Below are positions 1 through 9,344 of a DNA stretch of 64,000 nt, one piece after another. Source of the DNA: Kingella negevensis. GTDB taxonomy: Bacteria; Pseudomonadota; Gammaproteobacteria; Burkholderiales; Neisseriaceae. The notes beneath the pieces were generated by a model. That model saw only the letters and a program-made list of their open reading frames with translations. It did no database searches and was not told the DNA's origin. The translations under genes were made by a program, and so were the position numbers. Each line of letters starts with the position of its first letter. Within the stretch, counting starts at the first letter, position 1. The stretch lies in the NCBI RefSeq assembly GCF_030177895.1, contig NZ_CP123448.1, positions 744,001 to 808,000 of the forward strand, given 5' to 3'.

Positions 1-302
1 TTTGTGGCATTTTCAGGCTACGTTTTGTTGTGTGAGAAAATTCAGGCGAAATCCACATCGCATAATGAATAACCAACTCTTTGCAAACGAATGTGCCGCG
101 ATTTTTGCCACCTTGTGAAGTGGTGACTGCAGTTTTGCCTTCGCTTTCAATTTCGGCAATCAGTTCTTGGGTTTGTTGGTTACGCAGCCAGTTTGACTGG
201 TTTGTGATTTTCATTACTGCCTGCTGCTTTGTGCAAATCATTTAAATTGAAAAATTGATTGTCATTTTGGCGAATTGCCACATTAGAGATTTGAATGTTC
301 AT
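1..302 (-). pseudogene. KilA-N domain phage protein, frameshifted and cut by window edge
   Basis: Reading leftwards from an ATG at 302, with AGGAG 6 bases upstream, gives MNIQISNVAIRQND then FFNLNDLHKAAG and stops about 40 codons in. Shifting one base near 188-203 continues directly into NWLRNQQTQELIAEIE, GGKNRGTFV and ELVIHYAMWISPEF, the classical KilA-N signature (NWLR, GGKNxGT, AMWISPEF). A one-base insertion at the K-P-S-N position explains the break. KilA-N proteins are DNA-binding proteins of phages and large DNA viruses, often antirepressors. The gene runs off the window, so its C-terminal domain is unseen. A short in-frame ATG after the break could still start a truncated product. It marks a prophage remnant together with the structured RNA region on its right. 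Confidence 0.72.
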
Positions 303-344
303 GATGAACTCCTATTAGTAATTGATTGATGATTGCCACAAAAT

Positions 345-434
345 AGGTGGCGGGCTTCAATCACCGCTAATAGTCGGCGGAACTTATTTCCCTTGCAGGT
401 ATTGTATTACGTTCTCTCGACCCGCCTTTGACCT
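345..434 (+). ncRNA. C4-antisense-RNA-like structured element
   Basis: The stretch is closed by AGGT-GGCGGG (345-354) pairing with CCCGCC-TTTG-ACCT (421-434). Inside lie two short hairpin candidates and the motif CCCTTGCAGG (390-399). This architecture resembles the C4 antisense RNAs of P1, P4 and P7-like phages, which block translation of a downstream antirepressor or Icd/Ash-type gene. TTATTTC (384-390) is complementary to GAAATAA (465-471), which sits just after a GAGGAG ribosome-site-like sequence at 458-463, as expected of an antisense/target pair. The family assignment is from memory of the motif and was not searched. The strand is inferred from motif order. Confidence 0.45.
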
Positions 435-499
435 GTTATTTTTCAGTCCGCATATTTGAGGAGTGAAATAAAATCAAAGGCTTAAATCTTAATTTTTGA

Positions 500-885
500 G
501 ATAGACACAAAAAAGCCGCATCTGACGGGTGCGATTGTGAACCGCTATTAGTAAGTGATGTTGTAAATTCTGCCTTGCTGTTGGCTGCTTGTCAAGATTT
601 TTTTAATTTCAGTGTTCCGCAAATATGCGGAACATATAAAAATCAATAATTTAGACTAATAGATAGGTAACAAAAAAATCCGCACATGGCGGATTTGTAA
701 AAAAGAATTACCCAAAATGGGTGGAGGTTGTCCTACACAAAACGAATGTGTTGGGTCGTTACCGATACCCACAACCCCCCATAACTTGAAATTCTGTTGC
801 AATAACACACGAAAGGGCAACAAAATGAGAAATAGAAGATGTATAGATACAAAAAAGCCGTGCTGTTGCACGGTTGGCAACGTAA
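500..885. repeat. Tandem hairpin units in a phage-like leader
   Basis: Three related units share an (a)caaaaaa(g/a)(c/t)ccg start followed by a hairpin: near 508-530; AAATCCGC/GCGGATTT at 676-696 with a 5-base loop; and CCGTGC/GCACGG at 858-873. A fourth perfect 8-bp stem, TGTTCCGC/GCGGAACA, lies at 612-633. They follow the C4-like element and sit in a region with no convincing gene. They look like a decayed phage immunity or Icd/Ash-type transcribed region. Short open frames here are poor and are not called. Confidence 0.4.
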
Positions 886-955
886 GGATAGGAAGCCCGA
901 ATCATAATCGCCTTATTTCAAAAATGCAAATTTTTTTGCATTCTCCATCTCCTTA

Positions 956-1077
956 ATTTTCAGGAATAGGCAATAATCAATAACTTAACTAATTTTTCCT
1001 TTTCTAAAAATTGCAACATTTTTTTGTATTTCCCATCGGCTGAATTTTCAGCTTATGGCAATAATCAATAACTTACG
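956..1077. repeat. Direct repeat pair around GGCAATAATCAATAACTTA
   Basis: The 19-mer GGCAATAATCAATAACTTA occurs near 967-985 and again near 1058-1076. Each is preceded by an ATTTTCAG stretch and by a T-rich tract. The segment from here to 1218 is AT-rich and shows no gene. Only a degenerate DUS half (1084-1092) is recognisable. Confidence 0.5.
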
Positions 1078-1218
1078 TTTTTTCAGGCTGCTTTTTTGTG
1101 GCTTATTTGTCTTAATTTGTTCAAAAAAATAAAATTTGCGTGCATTTTTTTGAAAATGAACAAATGTAATTTATTGATTTATTGCGAATAACAAAATCCC
1201 TGTGGCGTGCCATATTCA

Positions 1219-1249
1219 AAAACCCTGTTTCATTCAGAAACAGGGTTTT
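1219..1249 (-). terminator. Strong intrinsic terminator
   Basis: A 13-bp perfect stem (AAACCCTGTTTC-type, 5-base loop, GAAACAGGGTTTT) lies just beyond the stop of the alcohol dehydrogenase gene. It has A-rich and T-rich flanks and could work in both directions. Confidence 0.8.
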
Positions 1250-1252
1250 TCG

Positions 1253-2400
1253 TTATTTCGCCAACGCAAAAATCTCAGCAATCGCTTCACGCGTGTAAAC
1301 ATCATCCAACTGCTTATAAACCGCATCTTTTGCAGCCGTATCAATCACTTGCTCCAACACGCTGCCTGAAATATTCAGTTGTGCCAAGCTGGTTGGCGTA
1401 CCAATTTTGTCAAACCACGCTTTCAATGCCGCAATCCCCTCTTCTGCCGTGTTCAAACCAAAAATCTCTTTGGCAAAACGCTCAAATTGCGGACGATTGC
1501 GCTCTTTAAACCAAGTCATCCAAGCAGGCATTACCACAGACAACCCAGCCCCATGCGGCACATCGCACACCGCGCCCATTGCGTGTTCAATCATGTGATT
1601 AGGGAACGACAAGCCAAACGTGCCAACGTGCGTTAAACCATTCAACGCCATTGTTGCCGCCCATGCAAAATCGCCACGCGCTTCGGTATCGTCAGGATTT
1701 ACCAACAAAGCTCAGTCGTTTTGATGATGGTTTTGATGTTGGCTTCCACTTGCAAATTAATGATTTCAGGCTGCACTTTTGCCGTGAAATAGCCTTCAAT
1801 AGAATGCGCAATCACGTCTGAAGCGGAATACACCAAATAATCGCGGCTCACGGTGGCTTGCAATTTTGGGTTAATCACGGAAACTTTTGGGTACAACGCT
1901 GCGCCGTAAAGTGAATATTTTTGCAGCGTGGCTTCGTTGGTAATCACGCAGCCGCCGTTCATTTCGCTGCCTGTGGCGGCTAGGGTCATGATGTCAAAAA
2001 TCGGCAAGGCTTCGGTAATTGGCGTTTTGTTTAGGAAACAGTCCCACAGATTGCCTGTGTATTTTGCGCCTGCGGCAATGGCTTTCGCGCTGTCCAAGCA
2101 CGAGCCACCGCCCACGCTCAAAATGCAGTCTGCGCCTGATGATTTTGCCAGCGTAATCCCTTCTTCTACTTTGCTGAAGACTGGGTTGCTTTTAATACCG
2201 CCGAGTTCCACAAAATCAATGCCTTGCACTTTCAGGCTGCCTGAAACAGTGTCGAATAAACCTGATTGTTTGATGCGGTTGCTGCCATACACCAGCAGGG
2301 CTTTTTTTACGCCAAACGCTTGCATATATTCACCGATGTGTTGCTCTTTGTCTTCGCCAAATTCGATACGTGTGGGATTGCAGAAACTGAATGCGTACAT
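1253..2400 (-). pseudogene. Iron-containing alcohol dehydrogenase (BDH/YqhD type), frameshifted
   Basis: Two frames together make one ~382-residue group III alcohol dehydrogenase, similar to NADPH-dependent butanol/aldehyde reductases. The N-terminal part (2400 to 1699) has the nucleotide-binding GGGSCLDSAKAIA and the first metal-site residues in SDVIAHSIEGYF. The C-terminal part (1708 to 1253) has NHMIEHAMGAVCDVPHG with the remaining metal histidines. The first frame ends TTELCW-stop where TTEALLVNPDD is expected. Restoring one G (GAGCT to GAGGCT, ~1710-1714) rejoins both parts in frame. This is a fresh single-base deletion or a sequencing error, because all catalytic residues remain. An intact enzyme would reduce aldehydes in the cytoplasm. 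Confidence 0.85.
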
Positions 2401-2613
2401 GATTTGTGTCCTTTGTTTTGTGGTTTTAAAAGGGTAATCATACGCTTTTTTCAGGTTGAAACCTCTGCAAAATCTTCATCTTTGGCATTTTTCTTCGCTA
2501 TGCGCTGCTATAGCTTTGAAAACTGCTCAAATCTGAAGTTTTGCAAATGTTTCAGGCTGCGAAAATGTTTTCAGGCTGCGTTTTGTTCTGTAAAACGCAG
2601 CCTGAAAACTGTT

Positions 2614-3351
2614 TTATTCATGTGTACCGCACACTGTACAACGTGGATTTTTCGCAAATTTAAAATTCTGCCACTCCCCCGTCAGCGCGGAATAACAGCG
2701 CAGCACGTTATTTGGCACGGGCAGACCCATTAAAATTTTCAGCGCGTCCACCGCTTGCAAGCTGCCAATCACACCCACGAGCGGCGAAAACACGCCAAAC
2801 AACGCACACGCACCATCGTCTGCCTGCGCCATATCAAACACGCACGCATAACAGCCCAAATCAGGGCGATACACAGCAAGCTGCCCATCAAAACGCACCG
2901 CCGCGCCTGAAACCAGCGGCTTTTTCTGCGCGACACAAGCCGCGTTAATCGCTTGGCGCGTAGCGAAATTGTCGCTGCAATCCAAGACAACATCAGCGCG
3001 TTGGGCAAGTTGGTTCAACTCAGTTTTGCCAAGGTATTGCGTGTGGACTTCCACTTGGCAACTGGGGTTTCTTTGCTGCAAAAATTGCGCCATTTTTTCG
3101 GCTTTCAGGCTGCCGATGTCGGTTTCCGCGTAGGGAATTTGGCGTTGTAGGTTCGTGTCGTCAATCGTGTCGAGGTCGGCGATGATGATTTTGCCTAGCC
3201 CTGCGGCGGCAAGATACGGCAGCGCAGCAGAACCGAGTCCGCCGCAGCCAATCACAAGCGCGGTGGATTGCAGCAATTTTTCTTGGTTTTCTATGCCGAT
3301 TTCGTTCAGCAAAATATGGCGACTGTATCGCAGAAGTTGTTGGTCGTTCAT
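2614..3351 (-). CDS. moeB: ThiF/MoeB-family adenylyltransferase
   Basis: 245 residues, normal length for MoeB/ThiF. The N-terminus (LLRYSRHILLNEIG) and the ATP-binding loop GCGGLGSAALPYLAAAG at about 35-51 are typical. So is LDTIDDTNLQRQIPY, which carries the conserved Asp and Arg of E1-like adenylating enzymes. Two zinc CxxC pairs are visible, CYAC at about 167-170 and CTVC near the end. The enzyme adenylates the C-terminal Gly-Gly of a sulfur carrier such as MoaD or ThiS in the cytoplasm. No moa or thi genes are nearby, so the carrier partner (MoeB versus ThiF) is not decided. It stands alone between DUS-rich gaps. Confidence 0.85.
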   Translation of the reverse strand: MNDQQLLRYSRHILLNEIGIENQEKLLQSTALVIGCGGLGSAALPYLAAAGLGKIIIADLDTIDDTNLQRQIPYAETDIGSLKAEKMAQFLQQRNPSCQVEVHTQYLGKTELNQLAQRADVVLDCSDNFATRQAINAACVAQKKPLVSGAAVRFDGQLAVYRPDLGCYACVFDMAQADDGACALFGVFSPLVGVIGSLQAVDALKILMGLPVPNNVLRCYSALTGEWQNFKFAKNPRCTVCGTHE

Positions 3352-3442
3352 GGTTTGGGTTCTTTTTTTTTGAAGTTTGAAAATGCAGCCTGAAAAATGG
3401 GGGCGTTGTTTCAGGCTGCAAATAGGTTTGTGAATTTTTGCG

Positions 3443-3489
3443 GTTGAACATGGCGTTGCGCCGCCATACCCACGCTTTGGGTTTGTGAA
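3443..3489. repeat. 47-bp dispersed repeat, copy 1
   Basis: The stretch starts GTTGAACATGGCGTTGCG and recurs at 55961-56007 with 45 of 47 bases identical. Its core ATGGCG-TTGCGC-CGCCAT is a hairpin. It sits between DUS copies in a gap without a gene. Confidence 0.8.
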
Positions 3490-3542
3490 ATGTGGCTTGT
3501 TGCAGCCTGAAAAATATGTCGGCTATGAACCCGACATACCAC

Positions 3543-3791
3543 TTATTTAATTTGATTGTTAATTAAACCACGCATAATGGTTTTGGTACTTTCTTTAATC
3601 CCTTTCCTGTTCTTAAGTTGGAATTTTTGAAATAGAACAACTAAAAGAATCCTTAGCTCTGGTTCCATACCGAATCTTAATTCACACTGTTGGACTCTAG
3701 GACTATGGTCGCACTTAATATAACTCACCAAATTCCCTTGATTATCTCTTTCCACATACAAATCATTAATAAGTGCAAATTTATTTTTCAT
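3543..3791 (-). CDS. Hypothetical protein, 82 residues
   Basis: I do not recognise this protein. It starts MKNKFALINDLYVERDNQGN and ends with a basic tail (MRGLINNQIK). No signal peptide or membrane segment is evident. A GAGAGG ribosome site lies at good spacing before the ATG, which supports translation. Codon use is more AT-rich than the flanking genes, which suggests acquired DNA. It could also be the N-terminal piece of a longer lost gene. Confidence 0.45.
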   Translation of the reverse strand: MKNKFALINDLYVERDNQGNLVSYIKCDHSPRVQQCELRFGMEPELRILLVVLFQKFQLKNRKGIKESTKTIMRGLINNQIK

Positions 3792-3866
3792 ATGATTACC
3801 CTCTCGTAGGATATTTGAAGAATTAGCATTATTCTGTTACGGATTTTGCTCACCAATAAACACTTA

Positions 3867-5636
3867 TCAACAATCACAACCGCCCACAATATTCACGCTT
3901 TTGCTATGCAACGCTTCCAACGTGCTGCGATGCCCCACGCTCACAATCATACTTTCGGGCAGCGTTTTGCGGATAAGCTGATACAGCGCGGTTTCAGTCG
4001 GTTCGTCCAGCGCGGCGGTAGATTCGTCCAACAAAATCAGTTTGGGCTGGGCGAGCAACACGCGCACAAACGCAATGCGCTGCAATTCACCAGGCGACAA
4101 AATGTGTTGCCAGTCTTTCACTTTGTGCAGGTGTTCAACCAAATGCGCGAGCGAGCAATCATTCAACGCGCGGCGCAGCGTGTCTTCATCGGGCGACAAA
4201 TCGGGATAGCAAATCGCTTCTTTCAGGCTGCCTTGTGGCACATACGCGCGTTGTGGCACGAACATGGTTTCGCGCAAATCGGGGGCGCAAATGCAGCCTG
4301 AACCGCCATGCGTCCACAAGTTCGCAAGCAAGCGCAGCAGCGATGTCTTACCGCAGCCTGAAACGCCTTTAATCAGCAAACTTTCGCCGTTTTTCACGTT
4401 TAAGTTGATGTTATCAATCAAGATTTCGCCATTAGGGCGCAACAGGGCAACTTGGCTAAGTTTCAGGCTGCCTGAAACGATTTGTCTTTCAGGCTGCGTG
4501 GGGTGTGGGTCGGTTTCCATGCTGGCGAGAAAACCGCTGAGCCGCTCTAATCGGGCACGATAGGCGGTGAATTGTTCGTAAAATAGGCGGAAAAACGATA
4601 GGGCTTTTTGCAGTCGGGCAAAGGCTTGCACGGTTTGCTGAATGTCGCCGATTTTGATTTGCCCTGCGAACAGGCGTGGGGCTTGCAAAATAATCGGCAA
4701 GAGTTGTATGCCTTGCGAAAACATGTCGTTGAAGCCGCTGAGTCCTATGCTTTGTCGGGCGATTCGCCAACGGTTGCGAATGATGTCGGCGAAGCATTGC
4801 GATAGGCGTTGTTGCTCGACGGTTTCGCCGTGATAAAAAGCGACGCTTTCGGCGTGGTCGCGCACTCGGATGAGGGAATAGCGGTAGTCGCCGTTGAGCC
4901 GTTCATTTTCATAATTGTATTGAATCAGTGGGTTACCTATCCACATGGCGGCAAATGTGGCAAGGATAACAAAAGTAAACACAGCGAAAACTAAGCCGTG
5001 GGGAATGCTGATTCCGAAGACGTTTAACACACCTGCCAGTCCCCATAATACGATGCCAAATTCGAGCGATGAAATCACGGAATTGAGCATTCCGCGCACA
5101 AATTCGATGGTGTTATCGATGAAGGTTTGTGCATCTTGCTGGATACGTTGGTCGATGTTATCGGGGGTGTAGCGGCGCATTTGTAGGTGGTAATAGTTTT
5201 TGTGCGCGAGCCATTTGGTGATAAGGACGCGGTTGAGCCGCTCTGACCATTTGATGGCGAGAGCTTGGTCGAAGAAATCGTTTACTGCGCCGTTGAATGT
5301 TCGCAGCAGCACAACGGCGGTGTTCATGGCGGCGAATTGCCAAAAGGCGGTTACGTTCATATCTTGCATGGACGTGTATAAACCGCTGGACATAAAGGTG
5401 CTTAATACGTTTAGGCGGACTTCAGTGAGCAGCAGGATAAGCATGGCGATGATGAATGCGATGATTTTCAGGCTGCTTTTTTTGTCGAGACAGGGGGTGA
5501 TAACGTGGCGGAATTGTCGCGCAAATTGGGTGCGGCTAACGAGTGCGAGAATAATCGCGACAACAATAAGAATGCCACCTAGTGTTTGTAAGAGCCAAAC
5601 GGGGGTGGCGTATAGGGTGGTTTGCCATTTTTGCAT
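3867..5636 (-). CDS. SbmA/BacA-YddA-type ABC transporter, fused permease and ATPase
   Basis: 589 residues in one chain, the layout of the YddA/SbmA-BacA-related (ABC_membrane_2) family. The N-terminal half has about six membrane spans, starting with WLLQTLGGILIVVAIILALV. It also carries the family-typical NVLSTFMSSGLYTSMQ and YYHLQMRRYTPDNIDQRIQQD blocks. The C-terminal ATPase has Walker A GVSGCGKTS, signature LSPGELQRIAF, Walker B LILLDESTAAL and the H-loop histidine in GHRSTL. Family members move peptides or related compounds across the inner membrane; the substrate here is unknown. Several DUS copies lie inside the gene, including one in the linker before the ATPase. Confidence 0.88.
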   Translation of the reverse strand: MQKWQTTLYATPVWLLQTLGGILIVVAIILALVSRTQFARQFRHVITPCLDKKSSLKIIAFIIAMLILLLTEVRLNVLSTFMSSGLYTSMQDMNVTAFWQFAAMNTAVVLLRTFNGAVNDFFDQALAIKWSERLNRVLITKWLAHKNYYHLQMRRYTPDNIDQRIQQDAQTFIDNTIEFVRGMLNSVISSLEFGIVLWGLAGVLNVFGISIPHGLVFAVFTFVILATFAAMWIGNPLIQYNYENERLNGDYRYSLIRVRDHAESVAFYHGETVEQQRLSQCFADIIRNRWRIARQSIGLSGFNDMFSQGIQLLPIILQAPRLFAGQIKIGDIQQTVQAFARLQKALSFFRLFYEQFTAYRARLERLSGFLASMETDPHPTQPERQIVSGSLKLSQVALLRPNGEILIDNINLNVKNGESLLIKGVSGCGKTSLLRLLANLWTHGGSGCICAPDLRETMFVPQRAYVPQGSLKEAICYPDLSPDEDTLRRALNDCSLAHLVEHLHKVKDWQHILSPGELQRIAFVRVLLAQPKLILLDESTAALDEPTETALYQLIRKTLPESMIVSVGHRSTLEALHSKSVNIVGGCDC

Positions 5637-5690
5637 GGGTTTGGGTTTTCAGGCTGAGCTAAATAGGAAAGAGTCGTATTTTGCCATACT

Positions 5691-6206
5691 TCAGGCAGCC
5701 TGAAAAATATTCGCCAACACAATTCGCGTTTTCAAGCCCCAATAGCTTGCCAATCCCGTTGTGCTGTGAACCACTTTCCCATTTTTAATTAACACGATTG
5801 TTGGCGTAACTTTCACGCCCCACGCTTGCGATAATTCGCCGCGTTCATCGTTAATCGTGTCAAACGCAAGCTGATTTTGCTGCAAATAATCGCCCACCTC
5901 TTTCAAGCTGCCTGAACGCAACGCCACACCCAAAACAGGCACACCGTCCGCGTGTAAATCTTGAATCACAGGCGATGTGTGTTTGCAAATCCCACACCAG
6001 CTACCCCAAAAATACAGCACCAAAGTTTGGTTTTCGCTTGCCGTTGCCAACGTGGTTTGGCGGTTTTGCAGCGTGGTAAACGGCGCAGTTGCTGCGTTCA
6101 CAGGTGCGGACGGTTTGCGCCAATAATCTACCGCCACGCTAATGATGAGCAGCATCAGCAGCGTTTGTGCGATTTGTTTTGTCCAGTAAATGAATTTTGC
6201 TTTCAT
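5691..6206 (-). CDS. Membrane-anchored thioredoxin-like protein
   Basis: 171 residues from the ATG at 6206, chosen because the following residues form a proper basic N-terminus (MKAKFIYWTKQ) plus one membrane span (TLLMLLIISVAVDYW). An upstream start at 6245 would add an unlikely leader. The periplasmic domain has the thioredoxin motif WCGIC, the cis-proline VTPTIVLI and the family fold (LVLYFWGSWCGIC). It resembles ScsD/TlpA-type disulfide reductases that keep periplasmic cysteines reduced. The last four codons F-Q-A-A and the TGA stop are a DUS. Confidence 0.85.
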   Translation of the reverse strand: MKAKFIYWTKQIAQTLLMLLIISVAVDYWRKPSAPVNAATAPFTTLQNRQTTLATASENQTLVLYFWGSWCGICKHTSPVIQDLHADGVPVLGVALRSGSLKEVGDYLQQNQLAFDTINDERGELSQAWGVKVTPTIVLIKNGKVVHSTTGLASYWGLKTRIVLANIFQAA

Positions 6207-6320
6207 AGATTTGATGTGTGAAAAAATGGAATTGTAGCAAAACACATTTTCAGGCTGCCTGAAAGCTAATTTTTACATTAAAATAAAACGATAGTTAATT
6301 TAAATTTACAGGAGAAATAA

Positions 6321-7013
6321 ATGCCATTTACCCTTGCCCACCCTGTCGCCGTTTTACCATTGGCGCGTTGTCGTTACGCATATTTGCCTGCATTGGTGCT
6401 GGGCAGCATTGCGCCTGATTTGCCATATTTTTTGGGCGGACGTGCGGCGTTTAGCTGGGGGCATTCGTTGCTTGGCGCGGTGTATTTAGTGCCGTTATGC
6501 GCTATTTTGTATGGTTTTTATGTGAAATTTTGGCGTGAAGCATTGCGAGATTATTTGCCTTGTTGCATCAATCCATTTACGCCCACTTTCAGGCTGCCTG
6601 AATGGTGGATTTGGCTGTGTTCGCTGTTTTTCGGAATCGCAACGCATGATTTTTTAGACGCTTTTACGCATGAAACAGGTTATTTTGTAAACCATTTGCC
6701 GTTTTTGCGTGAATATTTTTTGGGGCTGCCTGTGTTTAAATGGCTGCAATATAGTGGCGGCGTTTTGGGTTTGGCGGCGTGTGGCTGGTTTATGTGGCGA
6801 TTTCGAGTGGCGCAAAATGGGCGCGTATCGAAACAACAGAAATGGCATTTTTGGGCGAAATGTGGCGCGTTGGCATTGATTGGTTTGGGATTGTGGCAAT
6901 GGCTTGCGCCTGTGGCGTTGGGGAATTTGGCGACTGCTGTGATTCGCGCGGTAGATTGCGCGGTAGTCGCTTTTAGTTTATTGACGATAAAATGGCGTTT
7001 TCAGGCAGTCTGA
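6321..7013 (+). CDS. DUF4184 membrane protein
   Basis: 230 residues with the DUF4184 hallmark N-terminus MPFTLAHPVAVLPL and LGSIAPDLPYF, then GHSLLG. These conserved His and Asp residues recall membrane metal-dependent hydrolases of the YdjM type. Several hydrophobic segments are present. The biochemical function is not known. AGGAG lies 8 bases before the ATG. The last codons read F-Q-A-V-TGA, a degenerate DUS. Confidence 0.85.
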   Translation: MPFTLAHPVAVLPLARCRYAYLPALVLGSIAPDLPYFLGGRAAFSWGHSLLGAVYLVPLCAILYGFYVKFWREALRDYLPCCINPFTPTFRLPEWWIWLCSLFFGIATHDFLDAFTHETGYFVNHLPFLREYFLGLPVFKWLQYSGGVLGLAACGWFMWRFRVAQNGRVSKQQKWHFWAKCGALALIGLGLWQWLAPVALGNLATAVIRAVDCAVVAFSLLTIKWRFQAV

Positions 7014-7054
7014 AAACCCATGGCACACTAAATAACTCAAACAAGAAAATTACC

Positions 7055-7609
7055 ATGTTTTTCAATAAAGACAGTTTCTTATTTGCACTTATGTTACTGG
7101 GTAGCCTAATTTTTACCACTTTCTCTGGTTGGAATTTTCATCTATCAGAAAAATCGTTTTTTATGGCAACACAGAAACATTATGTTGCTAACACTTTGAT
7201 TTATTGAAATTATGTATATAAAAACTATGATTTTCTTTCTTTTCAATTAGGCGGCCGAACAGCAAGAGTGCAATGTAATGTAAGAACGAATAAATTAGCT
7301 CCTCAAGAATATAAAATCCTCTGTGATAAATCTTTGGTTGGCCAAACCATTCAAGCAAAAAACATCGAATTTTTAGACCTTATGCACTCAAGAAAAGACG
7401 GCATTTTTCTAAAAGGCACATTTTATACAAATGGGAAAACCATTGTTTTAAATATCAATAAGCAATCCGATTTTGTGCAAAATTCCATCTCCTCTACCAA
7501 AAGAAGTTTTTGGATATGGTATGCGCTCGCTGGCGGTTCATTAACATATTGTCTGATTTGTATCGTGCTTATTATTGATGAACGAAGACGGTATTGGAAA
7601 TCCAACTAG
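7055..7609 (+). pseudogene. Two-TM hypothetical protein with in-frame TGA
   Basis: One reading frame from ATG 7055 to the stop at 7607-7609 is interrupted by a single TGA at 7205-7207. Before it is an N-terminal membrane segment (FLFALMLLGSLIFTTFSGW). After it the same frame continues as NYVYKNYDFLSFQLGGRTA and a soluble domain with two cysteines, and ends with a second membrane span (FWIWYALAGGSLTYCLICIVLII). The layout resembles small DUF3592-like membrane proteins, but I cannot assign it. A GTG at 7268 could restart a shorter product. Confidence 0.65.
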
Positions 7610-7687
7610 CGCAATTTATTTTCAGGCAGCCTGAAAATGCTAAATTACGTTAAAATTCCCCTTTTAAACCCTTTTCAGGCAGCCTGA

Positions 7688-8815
<1,128 letters not shown>

Positions 8816-8849
8816 ATTTTCAGGCTGCTTTTTTAGTAAACAACAAAAA

Positions 8850-8877
8850 TGTAGGCTGGGTCGCGACCCAGCCTACA
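8850..8877. repeat. Perfect 28-bp palindrome (GTAGG... family)
   Basis: TGTAGGCTGGGTCG followed by its exact reverse complement. It belongs to the GTAGGYYGG-type palindromes seen elsewhere in the window (34100, 44548, 54610). It lies between two DUS copies and could fold into a transcript-end hairpin for dapE. Confidence 0.8.
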
Positions 8878-8919
8878 AATTGTCATGTACTTTCAGGCTG
8901 CCTGAAACGGGAGTAAACA

Positions 8920-9306
8920 ATGAATAAAATCAATTTATTAATCAGTGCGACATTGTTATTGAGTGCGCCAAGTTTTGCCAGCAAACCAACCAAAATTACA
9001 GAGTGTTGGAATAAAACAAAAGCAAACGGTATCACATCAGAAATGCGAGATTGCACCGCGCTTGAAACTGAATACCATGATAAACGGCTCAATCAAGTCT
9101 ATCAAAAACTACTGTCTAAATTATCGCCTGAGAAACAAAAAGCTCTGCGCCACGAGCAACGTGCTTGGTTAAAAAACATACACCAGCAAACAGACGCAGC
9201 CTATACCGAAATAGGTGGCACAATGGATTTGCTCAATGGCGATGGCGTGATTCTGACAGAAACAGAAAAACGCGCGAATGAATTAGAACATCGGTTAAAC
9301 CAATAA
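8920..9306 (+). CDS. LprI/DUF1311-family secreted protein
   Basis: 128 residues. A signal peptide (NKINLLISATLLLSAPSFA) precedes a DUF1311 (LprI) domain with conserved Cys and aromatic positions: ECWNK, EMRDCTALETEYHDKRLNQVYQKLL and QRAWLKNI. LprI-domain proteins include lysozyme inhibitors, so a periplasmic protective role is possible but unproven. Its stop codon lies inside a long hairpin shared with the convergent methyltransferase gene. Confidence 0.82.
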   Translation: MNKINLLISATLLLSAPSFASKPTKITECWNKTKANGITSEMRDCTALETEYHDKRLNQVYQKLLSKLSPEKQKALRHEQRAWLKNIHQQTDAAYTEIGGTMDLLNGDGVILTETEKRANELEHRLNQ

Positions 9307-9344
9307 GGCAGCCTGAAAACTATTTTCAGGCTGCCTTATTGGTT
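9298..9344. terminator. Bidirectional DUS terminator overlapping two stop codons
   Basis: A perfect 22-bp stem (9298-9319 with 9323-9344, loop CTA) is built from an inverted DUS pair extended by AACCAATAA. It contains the stop of the LprI gene (9304-9306) and touches the stop of the convergent tehB-like gene (9343-9345). Confidence 0.88.

Noticed and set aside
717-956. 79-residue plus-strand open frame as an Ash/Icd-type phage protein
   Set aside because: Composition is odd (many Cys, Asn), it runs through hairpins and T-rich repeats, and no ribosome site is seen. Its position after the C4-like RNA is suggestive but not enough.
7205-7207. TGA as a selenocysteine codon
   Set aside because: No SECIS-like stem directly after it and no reason for Sec in this protein; other genes here have TAA and TAG stops of the same kind.
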